In this document: piece by piece, positions 37,662 through 47,565 of the stretch
Position numbering within the stretch: the stretch's first letter is position 1
Layout of the letters: the number at the start of each line of letters is the position of its first letter
From: Legionella sp.
GTDB taxonomy: Bacteria; Pseudomonadota; Gammaproteobacteria; Legionellales; Legionellaceae
Reading direction: 5' to 3'
Assembly: GCA_002786205.1 (NCBI GenBank)
Contig: PEQM01000011.1
Coordinates: 124,001-188,000, forward strand
Length of the DNA stretch: 64,000 nt
Position numbers and translations under genes: made by a program
The notes under the pieces: generated by a model
What the model saw: the letters and a program-made list of their open reading frames with translations, nothing else
Told to the model about the DNA's origin: nothing
Database searches by the model: none

Positions 37662-40600
37662 AATAACTTTAATTCCTTAAGTAATTCATGCTGTTCTGAT
37701 TCTGATAATTGGCTTAGTAACAAATCAAAATCGTCTTTGGCATTTTGTTCTTCTATCCAGGCACTTTGCTTGGCAATTGTTCCATGACTATAAAAAAGAT
37801 GGATGGATGAAGTGACGGAAAACTCTTCTTCCAGACTGGATGCTATGCTCATGGCTTGCAATGAATTACCGCCCAGAATAAAAAAATCAGTATCGATGTC
37901 GATTTCTGTACGATGCAAATGTTCACACCATAACATATGGATTTTTTCTTCGAGCTCATTCCCTGGTTTTCTACGCTTCGTTGCTGGTAGAACAGGCCGT
38001 TGCAATAGTTTAGGGTTTATTTTGCCGCTAGGTAGCAATGGAAATTCATCCAGTTGTATGATTTGTGCTGGCAAGAGGTAATAAGGAATGTTTTGCGCTA
38101 GTTTTTTGAGCAACTCATGTGTGTCTACTGGCTTTTCTGCGGTAATGTAGGCTAGGATTTGCTCCTCGTTCACTTCACAATAAGCAGAACGAACTGAAGC
38201 CAAAGCACATAGCGACGCTTCAATTTCACCTAATTCTATGCGTAAGCCACGTAATTTGATTTGTCGGTCTTGACGTCCAATATATTCAAACTGCTGGGCA
38301 TGAATTTGTCGTGCTTTGTCCCCTGTTCGGTACCAACGTTGGTGATTGATCACTACAAATCGCTCTTCCGTTAATGATTTATTATTAATATATTCTTTGG
38401 CCAGTATTGGACCACCTATCAATAATTCACCGATAACTCCCGGCGGTACAATTTGTAGCGTAGGTGAAACGATACATAAGCGGGCATCCCCTAAGACTGT
38501 TCCGATATTATTGGCTTTAGTTTCTGGCGTTAATTGCCCTAAAGTCACACAGACAGTGGCTTCAGTAGGGCCATAGGCATTATAAAAACGACAATACTTT
38601 GACCAGAGCGAAACCAGAGATGGTGTGCACGCTTCACCACCGCTTACAACGGAACGTAATGAAGGCAACAATGCTGGATTGAGTGTATTTAAAACGGCAG
38701 GAGTCAAAATGCTATGGGTAATGTTCTGGCTTGCAATAAATTCTTGCAGTGCTGATCCCACTCGACGTTCTTTTTCTGTAGGGATAACCAAAGTCGCGCC
38801 ACTGTATAAAGAGAGGAACATTTCCCAAATTGACGCATCGAAACTTACTGAAGAAAACTGCAATACTCTATCAGCAGAATCCAGTTGTAATCTTTCTTGC
38901 AAGGCCTTAATAAAACGATGTAAGGACTCATGTCTAATGCCCGCTCCTTTAGGTTGGCCTGTAGTTCCTGAGGTATAAATGATGTAAGCCAGCGAATCAG
39001 GTGCTAGCCGTGTGGGTGGTTTTTTATAATCGACGCTTGATGATAACTCATGATACAAGTCTTTATCGATAACGAAGCCCGCTTGGCTGTCATCAAGGAG
39101 ATAAGCTTTGCGTTCATCGGGTAAGTGAATATCAATAGGCAGGTAGGTTGCCCCCGATTGGAGGATCGCCAGCATGGAAACCAGGTGATGATAACGATGT
39201 TCCAGCTCAACGCCTATGACAGTGTTATTTGGCTCATAGCGTGCACACAGTGCGCCTGCCAGTTGATTTACCTCATGCCATAAAGTAGCGTAGGATATCG
39301 TTGTCTTATCATAATAGACCGCAGAGGTATTAGGTGAGTGCATCAAGTGTGGTATCAAGCCACATTCTCCAGCGTAGCTTTGATGTGGTATCGCACCATG
39401 GAGGTTTTCATACCAATCACTTTGAGCTCTCTGTGGGTGGTTCACACGCTCCTGTAGCAAATGGCAATATAAAGAAAGCAATGAGCTTACAAAATCAGGA
39501 TGATACAGGGATTTTTTGTACTCTAGTATGATTTGAGCACTGCCATCATGTTGTTTACGCAAATGGAAAGTCATTGCAAAACGAGCTTGTTGCGTGCAGA
39601 TTTCTTGCCATTTTATCACTCGCTGTTGCCCATCAAGCAACTGATGTTCTTGTTGGTAATTAAAGACTATCTCGGGTGAGGTAACCAAGCCTTGTTCCAT
39701 CAGCATGGCATAATCAACGTCATTATGTTCCATAGTATGCAGATGGTTGTCCTTAATCCATTGTACTAAGGTAGAAAATTCATTCATCGCATCCACGGGG
39801 CAACTCAGTGGTAGAAGATTGACCAGGTATCCTTGCAGTTCTTGCAGCTCTTTAGTTTGACGTCGATGATAAGTTACGGCAAATGTCACTTGCTCTTCAT
39901 GCGAGATCTGGCGAATAAAATAAGTAAATACCGCAAGTAATATATGGTACAAGGTTGCATTATGTTGTGACGCCAGCAGTTCACAAGCTTTTATTGTTGC
40001 AACAGGAATGAGTTGACGTGCATCACAAGCCTCAGTCTCGACTGTATTTACGTGTGTTTCTGGTATGTGACTTTGTTGCGTGTTTTTTAAATAATTTTGC
40101 CAATAAAGTTCAGCAGCCTTTTGGGGCTTTGTCCAGAGACTGAGATAACATTCCCATTGTGATGATGGCGGCAATTCTTTATTGTAATAATGATTCAACA
40201 CCGATTGCATGAGTTGATGTAAAGACCATTCATCGCCAATTAAATGATGAATAGTGACTAATAAGGAGTAATGCGTGCTTTTGATCGCACAAACTCGTAA
40301 TAAAGGTGCGGCGTACATATTGAACGGAATAGCATTCATCTGCATGGCAGCGGCATGAGGATCTGCCGCTTCAATCTCCTGTATAGGAACAAAAAATTCA
40401 GTAGCGTACCGTGCCTGAGTTGCTGTGTTTAAATGAAAAGCATAAATAGAATGTTGTCGAATGACCGTATTCAAGGAGCTTTCAAGACGTTTCAGATCTA
40501 TATCTGCAGGGCATGACAATAAAGCACTGATGTGGAGGGAGCCGCTGTCTTGTTCTTTTAACAGCAGTGCCATTTGACGCTGGTTCGGTGTTAAGGGTAG

Positions 40601-43600
40601 ACAATCGGTCTTCTCAAAAACCAAGGGGGAGACCGGTTTGGTATAGGTATTTATTTTAGCGCAAAAATCAGCCAGATTGGAGTTGCGAAAAACCGATTCA
40701 AGAGGAATAGCACAGCCTAATTCTTCCGTTAACATGCTGATCATCTTCGCGGCCAAAAATGAATGACCACCGAGACTGAAAAAGTGATCTGCCAAGCCTA
40801 TGGGGCTTACACCCAAAACTTGCTCCCAAATTAAGGCCACTTTTTGTTGTAACGTTGTTTCAGGTTTAACGTATGCAGGTCGAGAATTATGTACGATCGC
40901 TACTGGACTGGACTGTTTTTTTTGCAAAATAGGGTAGTTGGGAGAGTCTAATCCTTTTTTAATAAAGGCGGTTAACTGTTCCACCATAGCAATTACAGCA
41001 TCTTTTGTGAACAGGTTGTTGTCATATTCCCATGACCAGTAGCCTTGTTCCTCGGTAAAATAAAGTTCTAGAGACAGTTCATATTTGCTCGAATTGCTAT
41101 AAATCGGAGTGGTTGTGATCGTTAATTCCTCAATGCAGCGTTCCTTAAAAGGGTCCGGTTGACAATTGAATACTACTGGGAATAATGGTGCCTTAATTCC
41201 CTCTCGTTCGATATGGACATGATGCAAAATGGATGAAAAAGACATCGGTTGATGTGATAAACACGTTATGATTTGTTCATTAATGTGTTTAATCCATTCT
41301 GTAAAAGTGAATTGACGGTTGATCTTAAGGCGTAAAGGCATTAAATCCATAAAGCAGGCGATTTTATCACGAGCTGCTTCATGTTCTCGATTGGCAACAG
41401 GCAGACCAATACAAAAATCGTCTTGTTGGGCATAATGCTGCAAGAACAAAGCAAACACTCCGGTAAAAAAGCTATTAATTGAAACCTGTTTTTGCTCGCA
41501 AAATCTTCTTATTTGCGCCCATTGCTCTGCTAATAAAGGAGCCTGAACATGTGTTTCTTTTGATTTATTGTGTTCATTGATAAGTTCATAGGGTAAGTTA
41601 AGATAAGGACAGGCAAATAACTCTTCTTGCCAGAATTTGATAGCTTGTGGTGCATCAGTTTTATTATTTTGCGCATTGATGTAGTCAATATAACGACCAT
41701 TAATCGGGGGAAGCGCCGTCGTTCCGGTATACAGTTGCCAAAGTTCAGATAAAAATAAAGGTACGGAATAACCGTCGGCAATAATATGGTGTAAACAAAA
41801 TACTAAAGACCAGTGTTGCTTATGGTGTTGATATAAACCAGCTCGCCACAAAGGCTTGCTCATATCAAAAGGTTCTAGCACCCATTCTTTAACGATGACA
41901 GGCAGTCTGAGCAAAGGCACGGACAGGCTCGCATCTACGCGTTGAAATGGTTCATGATTGATAAGCTCGATGACGGTTTTTAATGCATCATGACGTTGAC
42001 TCAAGGTAATCAGTGCCTGTTCCAGACGTGGGACATCGAGCGTACCGGTAATCTCCAGTTGAGCCGCCATATGGAATTGACTGCCAGTCTGCTCAAACTG
42101 TGACATAAACCACAGGCGATGCTGTGTTGAAGACAAACGGGCACACAGGGCATCGCTTTCTTCTATGGTTAAGGAATTTTTCGGGGCAGCTGCCTGAATA
42201 AGCTGACATTGTGTCCTTATGGTAGGGTGATTGAGTAAATCAATTAATTTAAGCTCAATGCCAAAGGTCTCATTAATCTGTGAGGTAAGCTGTGACACGG
42301 TTAATGAGTGACCTCCGAGACTGTAAAAATGATCGGTCACACCAGGATTAGTCTTTTTTAATATCGACTGCCAGATTTGTTGTACTTGTTGCTCGAGTTC
42401 ACAGGCTGGCTTCTCACTGCTTAGTGATGATGATAAGCCATCAGTCGGCAATGATTTTCTATCCAGTTTCCCGCTGGTGGTCAGCGGAAATTTATCTAAA
42501 AAGACACAACGTTTAGGTAGCATATATTCTGGTAAGGTGCGTTCAAGCTGGATGAATAAATCATATTCGGACAGTTGTTGTTCACTTTTTAGTGTCAGGT
42601 AGGCAATTAATTGATTTTGATGAACTATAACGGCACTTTCCTGTACTTCGGGAATCGCTTCAATCCGTGATTCAATTTCACCCAATTCAATACGATATCC
42701 ATTGAGTTTGATTTGATTGTCGGTGCGACCAAAGAGAATAAACTCACCTTCTTGATTTGTACAAGCGATGTCTCCTGCTCTGTAGAGTCGCTGATTATTG
42801 ACTTCAATAAATTGCGCTCGGGTTAATTCGGGCTGATTGACATATCCATCAGCCAGCCCAATTCCACCAATATAAAGTTCGCCTTTTACGTAAGTGGGTA
42901 AAACAGTCATGGAGCTATCAACGACACGCATCTCCATGTTATGAATGGGCTTTCCTACCGTAATGGAAGTGTTTTTGCTAATTTGTTTCAGAGCACACCA
43001 AATAGTTGCTTCGGTTGGGCCATACATATTCCACAACTGTCCTACCTTATCTAAAAGGGTATTGGCCAGAGTGGATGAGAGGGCTTCTCCTCCGCACAGT
43101 GCGATTAACTTGTTTTTACTTGTCCAGCCGGTTTCAGTGAGCATATGCCACATGGCGGGAGTTGCTTGTAAATGGGTGATTGGAAATTGCTGTAACAAGT
43201 TTTTAATCATAAAGGGATCTTTATGTTGCGCTTGATCGGCCAGAACCAGGGTTTTTTGCTGCCAAAGGGGTAGAAACAGTTCGAGCCCTGCGATATCAAA
43301 GGAGACTGTGGTAATCGCCAGCATGACACTATCGACTTCATTCATAAAATGTTGCGCCATACTTTGTAAAAAATTATTTAAAGCCAAACGCCCCACGGCA
43401 ACCCCTTTGGGTTTTCCTGTTGACCCTGAGGTATAAATAATATAGGCCGGTATATTATTATCCTTACCACAGGCTTCATCTGGCGTAGCGAAATCAAGAT
43501 GTTCATACTCATAAGAACTATGATGAGTACTAATAAGCTGGCAAGGTAATTCGTTTAGGCGAGGGTTGTCATAAATGCAGGTTCTCGCGCCACTGTCTTC

Positions 43601-45238
43601 AATAATGGTTAGCAGTCTGTCGATTGGAATATTAGGATCTACCGGTATGTAGGTGATTCTCATCGATTGCAAGGCCAGTAAGATGACGACTAGCTGCGCG
43701 TTGCGTTCAAGGCAAACCAGTATGGGTTTATTATTCTCGGCCAGTGAGGCATGCTGTCGTCGCCAAGCTAAAACTTCGGCGTGTAATTCACCATAGGTCT
43801 TCGACTCGGTGCTGGTGATCAGAGCCAATTGTTCAGGCGCCAGTTGTGCATGGCGGTAAAAGCGTTCGATAAAATCTTCAGTAAGCGGTTGCTGTTCACC
43901 ATAAATCGGGCGAGGTACTTGGCGGAATAAGCTTAAGGCATTAATGGGGATGTCGATTTCTTGAACTATAGCCTGCAAGCATCGAAGATAAGCATCTTGC
44001 AGGTGTTGTATGTAGTCGGCTTGGAAATTTTGTTTTTTATATTCCAAGGCAAATTCAAAGAACTTTTCGCCTTGGTGTTCATCAAACAACAAACATAAAT
44101 CATCTTTTACGGCTTGAGTGGAAATGAGTTGGGGAGTCACTTTAATGTCAGGGAGTTCAAGCCCTGAACGTGCGAAGTTCGCACGAATAAAGGATACGTT
44201 ATATAAAGAATCAGGATGTGAAGGATAGAGAGCTCTGACGTAACGAATAATATCTTTGAGATCGGTCTTTTGATGCGGCTTTAAGTCTTTGCGTGTTTTA
44301 TTCAATTGTTGCACTAAAGTCTGCATATTTTGTGTGAGATCAAGACGTACTCTTAAGGGAATGTTATTCACAAAAAAACCAAATAAATGCCGGCAATCGA
44401 CAGGACGTACATCTAAAGGATAACCAATAGTTAAATCATCCTGATTGGCATATTTTGCCAAAACCACATAAAAAGCAGCCATTAAAATAATAAAATCGGT
44501 GGTTTTGTATTGTTTTGCCAGTTGTTTGAGCTGTTGAGTTAATTCAGGTGTGATGGAAAAATAATGGCGAATGCCTTCATCACTTTGTTCTCCGCTAAGC
44601 TCATTTTGCAGCAGATCAATACGAATATTGGCATCGTTAAACTGATGCTGCCAAAATGTTTTTGCTGCTTCATTACCCTGACCATTGTTCTGGCTACGTT
44701 TAAGATAATCTGAGTAGAGCGCATCATGTGGTGATGGCTCTATCGTATCAGCAGTTAAATATTGCGTATAATAGTCAGAAATATTTTGAATCAGCAATTG
44801 AGCAGAATAACCATCGACCACAATGTGATGAATATTCAAGACCAAAATAAACCTTGTCCTATCGGTTTTAATCAGAGAAAAACGAAATAAAGGTAATTCC
44901 GCTAAATTAAAGGGGCGAAGAACATTATCATCAATAATACGCTGAACTATCTGTTGTTGTTCCTTGGGCGAGTAAGTTGTTACATCATGAAATTTCAATA
45001 CCTGAGCTCGATATTCGGTTTCTAATATCTGGCAAGGAAAGCCAGCCTGAGTCATAAAATAACTTCTCAGCGCCGGCTGTTCTTTTACTATAAGTTCTAA
45101 AGCTTTAGTGAGACAGGTTAGGTTTAAAGCGCCATCCAATTCATAGAGCAAAGGATTGTTATAAGCAACACTATTGGAATTTAATTGCCATTCTAACCAA
45201 ATACGTTGTTGTGCATTAGATAGTGGTATTATATTCAT
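37658..45238 (-). CDS. Three-module non-ribosomal peptide synthetase C-A-T-C-T-C-A-T
   Basis: This 2526-aa NRPS has, in order: C1 (1-440, HHIVVDG at 137-143), A1 (450-930), T1 (Ser978), C2 (1033-1430, HHIIADG from 1150), T2 (Ser1493), C3 (1545-1935, HHLIGDE from 1664), A2 (1960-2415) and T3 (Ser2459). By hand alignment to GrsA, the A1 pocket is D648 I649 L652 Q691 A713 C715 M738 I746 W747 K924, close to glycine codes, and A2 is D2134 A2135 W2138 I2177 V2197 S2199 A2221 V2229 C2230 K2406, close to phenylalanine codes. The middle module has no A domain. There is no epimerase, thioesterase, reductase or terminal C domain. It starts with C, so it receives a chain from an upstream protein. AAGGAA precedes the ATG; a structured leader lies at 45277-45383. 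Confidence 0.93.
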   Translation of the reverse strand: MNIIPLSNAQQRIWLEWQLNSNSVAYNNPLLYELDGALNLTCLTKALELIVKEQPALRSYFMTQAGFPCQILETEYRAQVLKFHDVTTYSPKEQQQIVQRIIDDNVLRPFNLAELPLFRFSLIKTDRTRFILVLNIHHIVVDGYSAQLLIQNISDYYTQYLTADTIEPSPHDALYSDYLKRSQNNGQGNEAAKTFWQHQFNDANIRIDLLQNELSGEQSDEGIRHYFSITPELTQQLKQLAKQYKTTDFIILMAAFYVVLAKYANQDDLTIGYPLDVRPVDCRHLFGFFVNNIPLRVRLDLTQNMQTLVQQLNKTRKDLKPHQKTDLKDIIRYVRALYPSHPDSLYNVSFIRANFARSGLELPDIKVTPQLISTQAVKDDLCLLFDEHQGEKFFEFALEYKKQNFQADYIQHLQDAYLRCLQAIVQEIDIPINALSLFRQVPRPIYGEQQPLTEDFIERFYRHAQLAPEQLALITSTESKTYGELHAEVLAWRRQHASLAENNKPILVCLERNAQLVVILLALQSMRITYIPVDPNIPIDRLLTIIEDSGARTCIYDNPRLNELPCQLISTHHSSYEYEHLDFATPDEACGKDNNIPAYIIYTSGSTGKPKGVAVGRLALNNFLQSMAQHFMNEVDSVMLAITTVSFDIAGLELFLPLWQQKTLVLADQAQHKDPFMIKNLLQQFPITHLQATPAMWHMLTETGWTSKNKLIALCGGEALSSTLANTLLDKVGQLWNMYGPTEATIWCALKQISKNTSITVGKPIHNMEMRVVDSSMTVLPTYVKGELYIGGIGLADGYVNQPELTRAQFIEVNNQRLYRAGDIACTNQEGEFILFGRTDNQIKLNGYRIELGEIESRIEAIPEVQESAVIVHQNQLIAYLTLKSEQQLSEYDLFIQLERTLPEYMLPKRCVFLDKFPLTTSGKLDRKSLPTDGLSSSLSSEKPACELEQQVQQIWQSILKKTNPGVTDHFYSLGGHSLTVSQLTSQINETFGIELKLIDLLNHPTIRTQCQLIQAAAPKNSLTIEESDALCARLSSTQHRLWFMSQFEQTGSQFHMAAQLEITGTLDVPRLEQALITLSQRHDALKTVIELINHEPFQRVDASLSVPLLRLPVIVKEWVLEPFDMSKPLWRAGLYQHHKQHWSLVFCLHHIIADGYSVPLFLSELWQLYTGTTALPPINGRYIDYINAQNNKTDAPQAIKFWQEELFACPYLNLPYELINEHNKSKETHVQAPLLAEQWAQIRRFCEQKQVSINSFFTGVFALFLQHYAQQDDFCIGLPVANREHEAARDKIACFMDLMPLRLKINRQFTFTEWIKHINEQIITCLSHQPMSFSSILHHVHIEREGIKAPLFPVVFNCQPDPFKERCIEELTITTTPIYSNSSKYELSLELYFTEEQGYWSWEYDNNLFTKDAVIAMVEQLTAFIKKGLDSPNYPILQKKQSSPVAIVHNSRPAYVKPETTLQQKVALIWEQVLGVSPIGLADHFFSLGGHSFLAAKMISMLTEELGCAIPLESVFRNSNLADFCAKINTYTKPVSPLVFEKTDCLPLTPNQRQMALLLKEQDSGSLHISALLSCPADIDLKRLESSLNTVIRQHSIYAFHLNTATQARYATEFFVPIQEIEAADPHAAAMQMNAIPFNMYAAPLLRVCAIKSTHYSLLVTIHHLIGDEWSLHQLMQSVLNHYYNKELPPSSQWECYLSLWTKPQKAAELYWQNYLKNTQQSHIPETHVNTVETEACDARQLIPVATIKACELLASQHNATLYHILLAVFTYFIRQISHEEQVTFAVTYHRRQTKELQELQGYLVNLLPLSCPVDAMNEFSTLVQWIKDNHLHTMEHNDVDYAMLMEQGLVTSPEIVFNYQQEHQLLDGQQRVIKWQEICTQQARFAMTFHLRKQHDGSAQIILEYKKSLYHPDFVSSLLSLYCHLLQERVNHPQRAQSDWYENLHGAIPHQSYAGECGLIPHLMHSPNTSAVYYDKTTISYATLWHEVNQLAGALCARYEPNNTVIGVELEHRYHHLVSMLAILQSGATYLPIDIHLPDERKAYLLDDSQAGFVIDKDLYHELSSSVDYKKPPTRLAPDSLAYIIYTSGTTGQPKGAGIRHESLHRFIKALQERLQLDSADRVLQFSSVSFDASIWEMFLSLYSGATLVIPTEKERRVGSALQEFIASQNITHSILTPAVLNTLNPALLPSLRSVVSGGEACTPSLVSLWSKYCRFYNAYGPTEATVCVTLGQLTPETKANNIGTVLGDARLCIVSPTLQIVPPGVIGELLIGGPILAKEYINNKSLTEERFVVINHQRWYRTGDKARQIHAQQFEYIGRQDRQIKLRGLRIELGEIEASLCALASVRSAYCEVNEEQILAYITAEKPVDTHELLKKLAQNIPYYLLPAQIIQLDEFPLLPSGKINPKLLQRPVLPATKRRKPGNELEEKIHMLWCEHLHRTEIDIDTDFFILGGNSLQAMSIASSLEEEFSVTSSIHLFYSHGTIAKQSAWIEEQNAKDDFDLLLSQLSESEQHELLKELKLL

Positions 45239-45276
45239 AATGGTGTTCCTTCGGGTTATTATTGCTTAACATATTC

Positions 45277-45383
45277 AATCATGACTCGCTCAACTTAGGC
45301 ATAGGCGGTGCAAGACTAAAGCGCTGTCCTTCAGTGCTTCTCTCTCACTTGGCACGAGCCTTTGATGAGAGCGTGTCATGATT
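45277..45383 (-). promoter_or_regulatory. Long nested stem-loop in the leader of the large NRPS gene
   Basis: Three stems nest inside each other: 45277-45291 with 45369-45383 (15 positions, one mismatch), AGGC and GTGC (45303-45311) with GCAC and GCCT (45352-45361), and AAGCGCTG with CAGTGCTT (45319-45326 and 45332-45339, one wobble). The structure ends 38 bases before the NRPS start codon and begins 9 bases after the transporter stop. It has no T-run on the NRPS side, so it is not a simple terminator. It could be a regulatory leader, an RNA-stability element between genes, or a small palindromic insert. Confidence 0.55.
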
Positions 45384-45392
45384 TTGCTTTGT

Positions 45393-46622
45393 TTATTCGT
45401 TCTCGGTTATTGCCGGGCTCAGCTTATCTGCAGTGGTCGCTTTTAAAAAATAAAGAATGAAAAAAGCCAACGCAACAAAAATTGAACCGCCTATTACAGC
45501 AGCGATAGAGAATAAATGAGTATCGTAAAAATAACTGATGGCACTAGCGCCCAAGGCAGAGCCCAACATCATGGTGACGGTGAGTAGTGCAGAGGCACAG
45601 CCTTTATTTTCTGAAGAGGCTTGTGATAAAGAAATATTATTCAGCGGTGGGCCTATCAAACCTAAACCAATATAGTAGGCGGTTAGAGCGGATAAGATGA
45701 ATACACCATTGCTTTCATAATGTGAGCTTCCTCCAATAAACAGAGCCATTAACAGGGATAACAAGGTGAGTGAAATACCGATAAGCGTATTGGCTTTAAC
45801 CTGCTGTTCCAGTTTGCCTGCCAGGCTTGAGGCGAGCATGTAACAAATGAACATGGGCATCATACCGTACCCAACGTATTCAATAGGCCAGTGTAACAGA
45901 TCGACAAAAATAAAAGGGACAACAGCCAAAAAGGCACCACCAGCGAAGAACAGCATGCCATAACAGGCTACGGTATTGGTAAACGTCCAGTTGGTAAACA
46001 AGGTGCTGTAATCCTTCCGAATTTTGACCCAATCAATGTGCTCTGGGGTATGGGTGATGGTTTCGGGCATGTATTTGGCTAAAATCAGTACCAGTGGTAG
46101 ACCTAATAAAAGAATGGCGTAGAAATTAGCCTGCCAGCCAAAATAAATGGCTACATAGGCACCAATTAAAGGCCCCGCCAAAGGAGAAAGAGCGGTACAT
46201 AAACCAACCATACCTAAAATTTTGGTGCCATTATTTTGTTTTTCATAGACTTCATGCAAGGCAGCAAAAGCAGTCACCATAATTCCGGATACGCCCAGCC
46301 CTTGCAGGAATCGTCCAGCCAAAAAGCCTGTAACTGAGGAAGAGAGCGCACAGATTAGGCTGGCAACAATAAGAATGCATGCAGAAAACAACAGTATTGG
46401 TTTACGTCCGTATTGATCTGAAATAGGTCCCAGAACAATCTGTAAAGACATGCTGCCAAAAAACCAGGCGGTGATGGCATTTTGAATCGCATTCGCAGAG
46501 ACATGAAAATCCATGCTAAGTTGTGGCATGCTTGGAATAAACAAATCATTCGACATAAACGATAAAACAAGAAGGGTTATTATGCTGATAGCAAACCCTA
46601 ATTGATTAGATGGAGAATTCAT
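45393..46622 (-). CDS. Bcr/CflA-type major facilitator drug exporter
   Basis: The 409-aa protein has twelve hydrophobic segments and the DHA1 antiporter marks: DLFIPSMPQL in TM1, the loop 2-3 motif GPISDQYGRKP, and the G-L-Q-G-L-G-V-S-G motif C region near residue 110-120. The closest type is Bcr/CflA, proton-driven exporters of bicyclomycin, sulfonamides and similar compounds. Placed between the thioesterase and the NRPS on the same strand, it most likely exports the product of the locus or gives self-resistance. AAAGGT precedes the ATG. Confidence 0.88.
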   Translation of the reverse strand: MNSPSNQLGFAISIITLLVLSFMSNDLFIPSMPQLSMDFHVSANAIQNAITAWFFGSMSLQIVLGPISDQYGRKPILLFSACILIVASLICALSSSVTGFLAGRFLQGLGVSGIMVTAFAALHEVYEKQNNGTKILGMVGLCTALSPLAGPLIGAYVAIYFGWQANFYAILLLGLPLVLILAKYMPETITHTPEHIDWVKIRKDYSTLFTNWTFTNTVACYGMLFFAGGAFLAVVPFIFVDLLHWPIEYVGYGMMPMFICYMLASSLAGKLEQQVKANTLIGISLTLLSLLMALFIGGSSHYESNGVFILSALTAYYIGLGLIGPPLNNISLSQASSENKGCASALLTVTMMLGSALGASAISYFYDTHLFSIAAVIGGSIFVALAFFILYFLKATTADKLSPAITENE

Positions 46623-46684
46623 AATCGTACCTTTATTGATTTTTGGTTACTAGTTTAAGTAGTTGCGTCATGGTATTTTTAGAT

Positions 46685-46779
46685 CTAGTGAGGCAATGCT
46701 TCAATGAGGTATGGTTTTCTCTCTCATCTTTAGTTTTCAAGGTTGAGGGGGTAAACACTGTACCTCATTGAAATACTAG
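46685..46779. repeat. 12-bp perfect inverted repeat between thioesterase and exporter genes
   Basis: TTCAATGAGGTA (46700-46711) and TACCTCATTGAA (46761-46772) are exact complements, and CTAGT/ACTAG (46685-46689 and 46775-46779) extend the stem outward after small internal loops. It fills most of the 181-base spacer and may be a processing, termination or operator structure. Confidence 0.55.
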
Positions 46780-46803
46780 CTCACAGACATAGTTTCTTTG
46801 CCA

Positions 46804-47565
46804 TTACGTGCCTACTTCCTGATTAACTTGCTGTTTAATTACGCGCGTTAGTGTATCCTTTTTTTTCGTTAAATAAAAATGATCGCCGCTCATTATTTCA
46901 TGAGTAAATTTTACTGTGCTTAATTGCTCCCATGCCTGCATATGTTCTGGCTGTACGTGGGGATCGTCTGTTGCAGAAATGGCAAGAATAGGGCAGTTTA
47001 GCCTTGATGTTTCTTTGGTATGGCAGTGTTCACATAAACGGACGTCCTGTCTGAGCAAACTCATTTGAAAATCCATAAAGGACTTATGTTTTAATAGCTC
47101 AGGATCGAAACCACCCAGTTGTTCAAAAAATAAAGAAAATTCTTCTTGCGATAGTGTGCTTATTTTTTTGCTGTTGTTCCAATGCATTGGGGCTGGAACA
47201 GCAGATAGCACAAGACAATCAGGTTCTTTTAGCCCCAAGTCTTTTAATTTTTTTGCCACCATGTAGGCTATATAACCGCCCATACTATGACCAAAGAGCA
47301 CATAGGGCTTGGCTTGTATTAGAGGTATCAATATGGGCATCATTTCTTCTAGCAGCCCATCAATAGTGCTATGCGCCTGTTCCTGCCAGCGTGCGGAACG
47401 TCCTGGCAGTTGTATGGGATACAAAGCCACATCATTCAATAAAGCACGCCAGGGTAAAAAATACTCGGCACTGCCTCCAGCAAAAGGGAAGCAAATCAAA
47501 TTCCAGGTTGCAGAGGCTGGTGTGTACGCCAGATTTAGCCAGGGATTATTCATTAATTCATTCAT
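46804..47565 (-). CDS. Type II thioesterase of NRPS/PKS systems
   Basis: This is an alpha/beta hydrolase of the GrsT/RifR/SrfAD type that clears misloaded carriers or helps release products. It shows the N-terminal FPFAGGSAEYF and W-ALL motifs, QLPGR, the nucleophile in FGHSMGG, Asp in ATDDPHVQPE, and His in SGDHFYL. The frame is open to 47682, but the upstream part would run deep into the preceding gene; the ATG at 47565 (MNELMNN), overlapping the hydroxylase stop by 8 bases and preceded by AAAGGAAA, is preferred, giving about 253 aa, the family's normal size. As no synthetase here has its own thioesterase, this enzyme may have a larger role than editing. Confidence 0.9.
   Translation of the reverse strand: MNELMNNPWLNLAYTPASATWNLICFPFAGGSAEYFLPWRALLNDVALYPIQLPGRSARWQEQAHSTIDGLLEEMMPILIPLIQAKPYVLFGHSMGGYIAYMVAKKLKDLGLKEPDCLVLSAVPAPMHWNNSKKISTLSQEEFSLFFEQLGGFDPELLKHKSFMDFQMSLLRQDVRLCEHCHTKETSRLNCPILAISATDDPHVQPEHMQAWEQLSTVKFTHEIMSGDHFYLTKKKDTLTRVIKQQVNQEVGT

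Noticed and set aside
38346-38978. Plus-strand frames opposite the large NRPS
   Set aside because: Adenylation-domain codons create open antisense frames; no independent start signals or domains.
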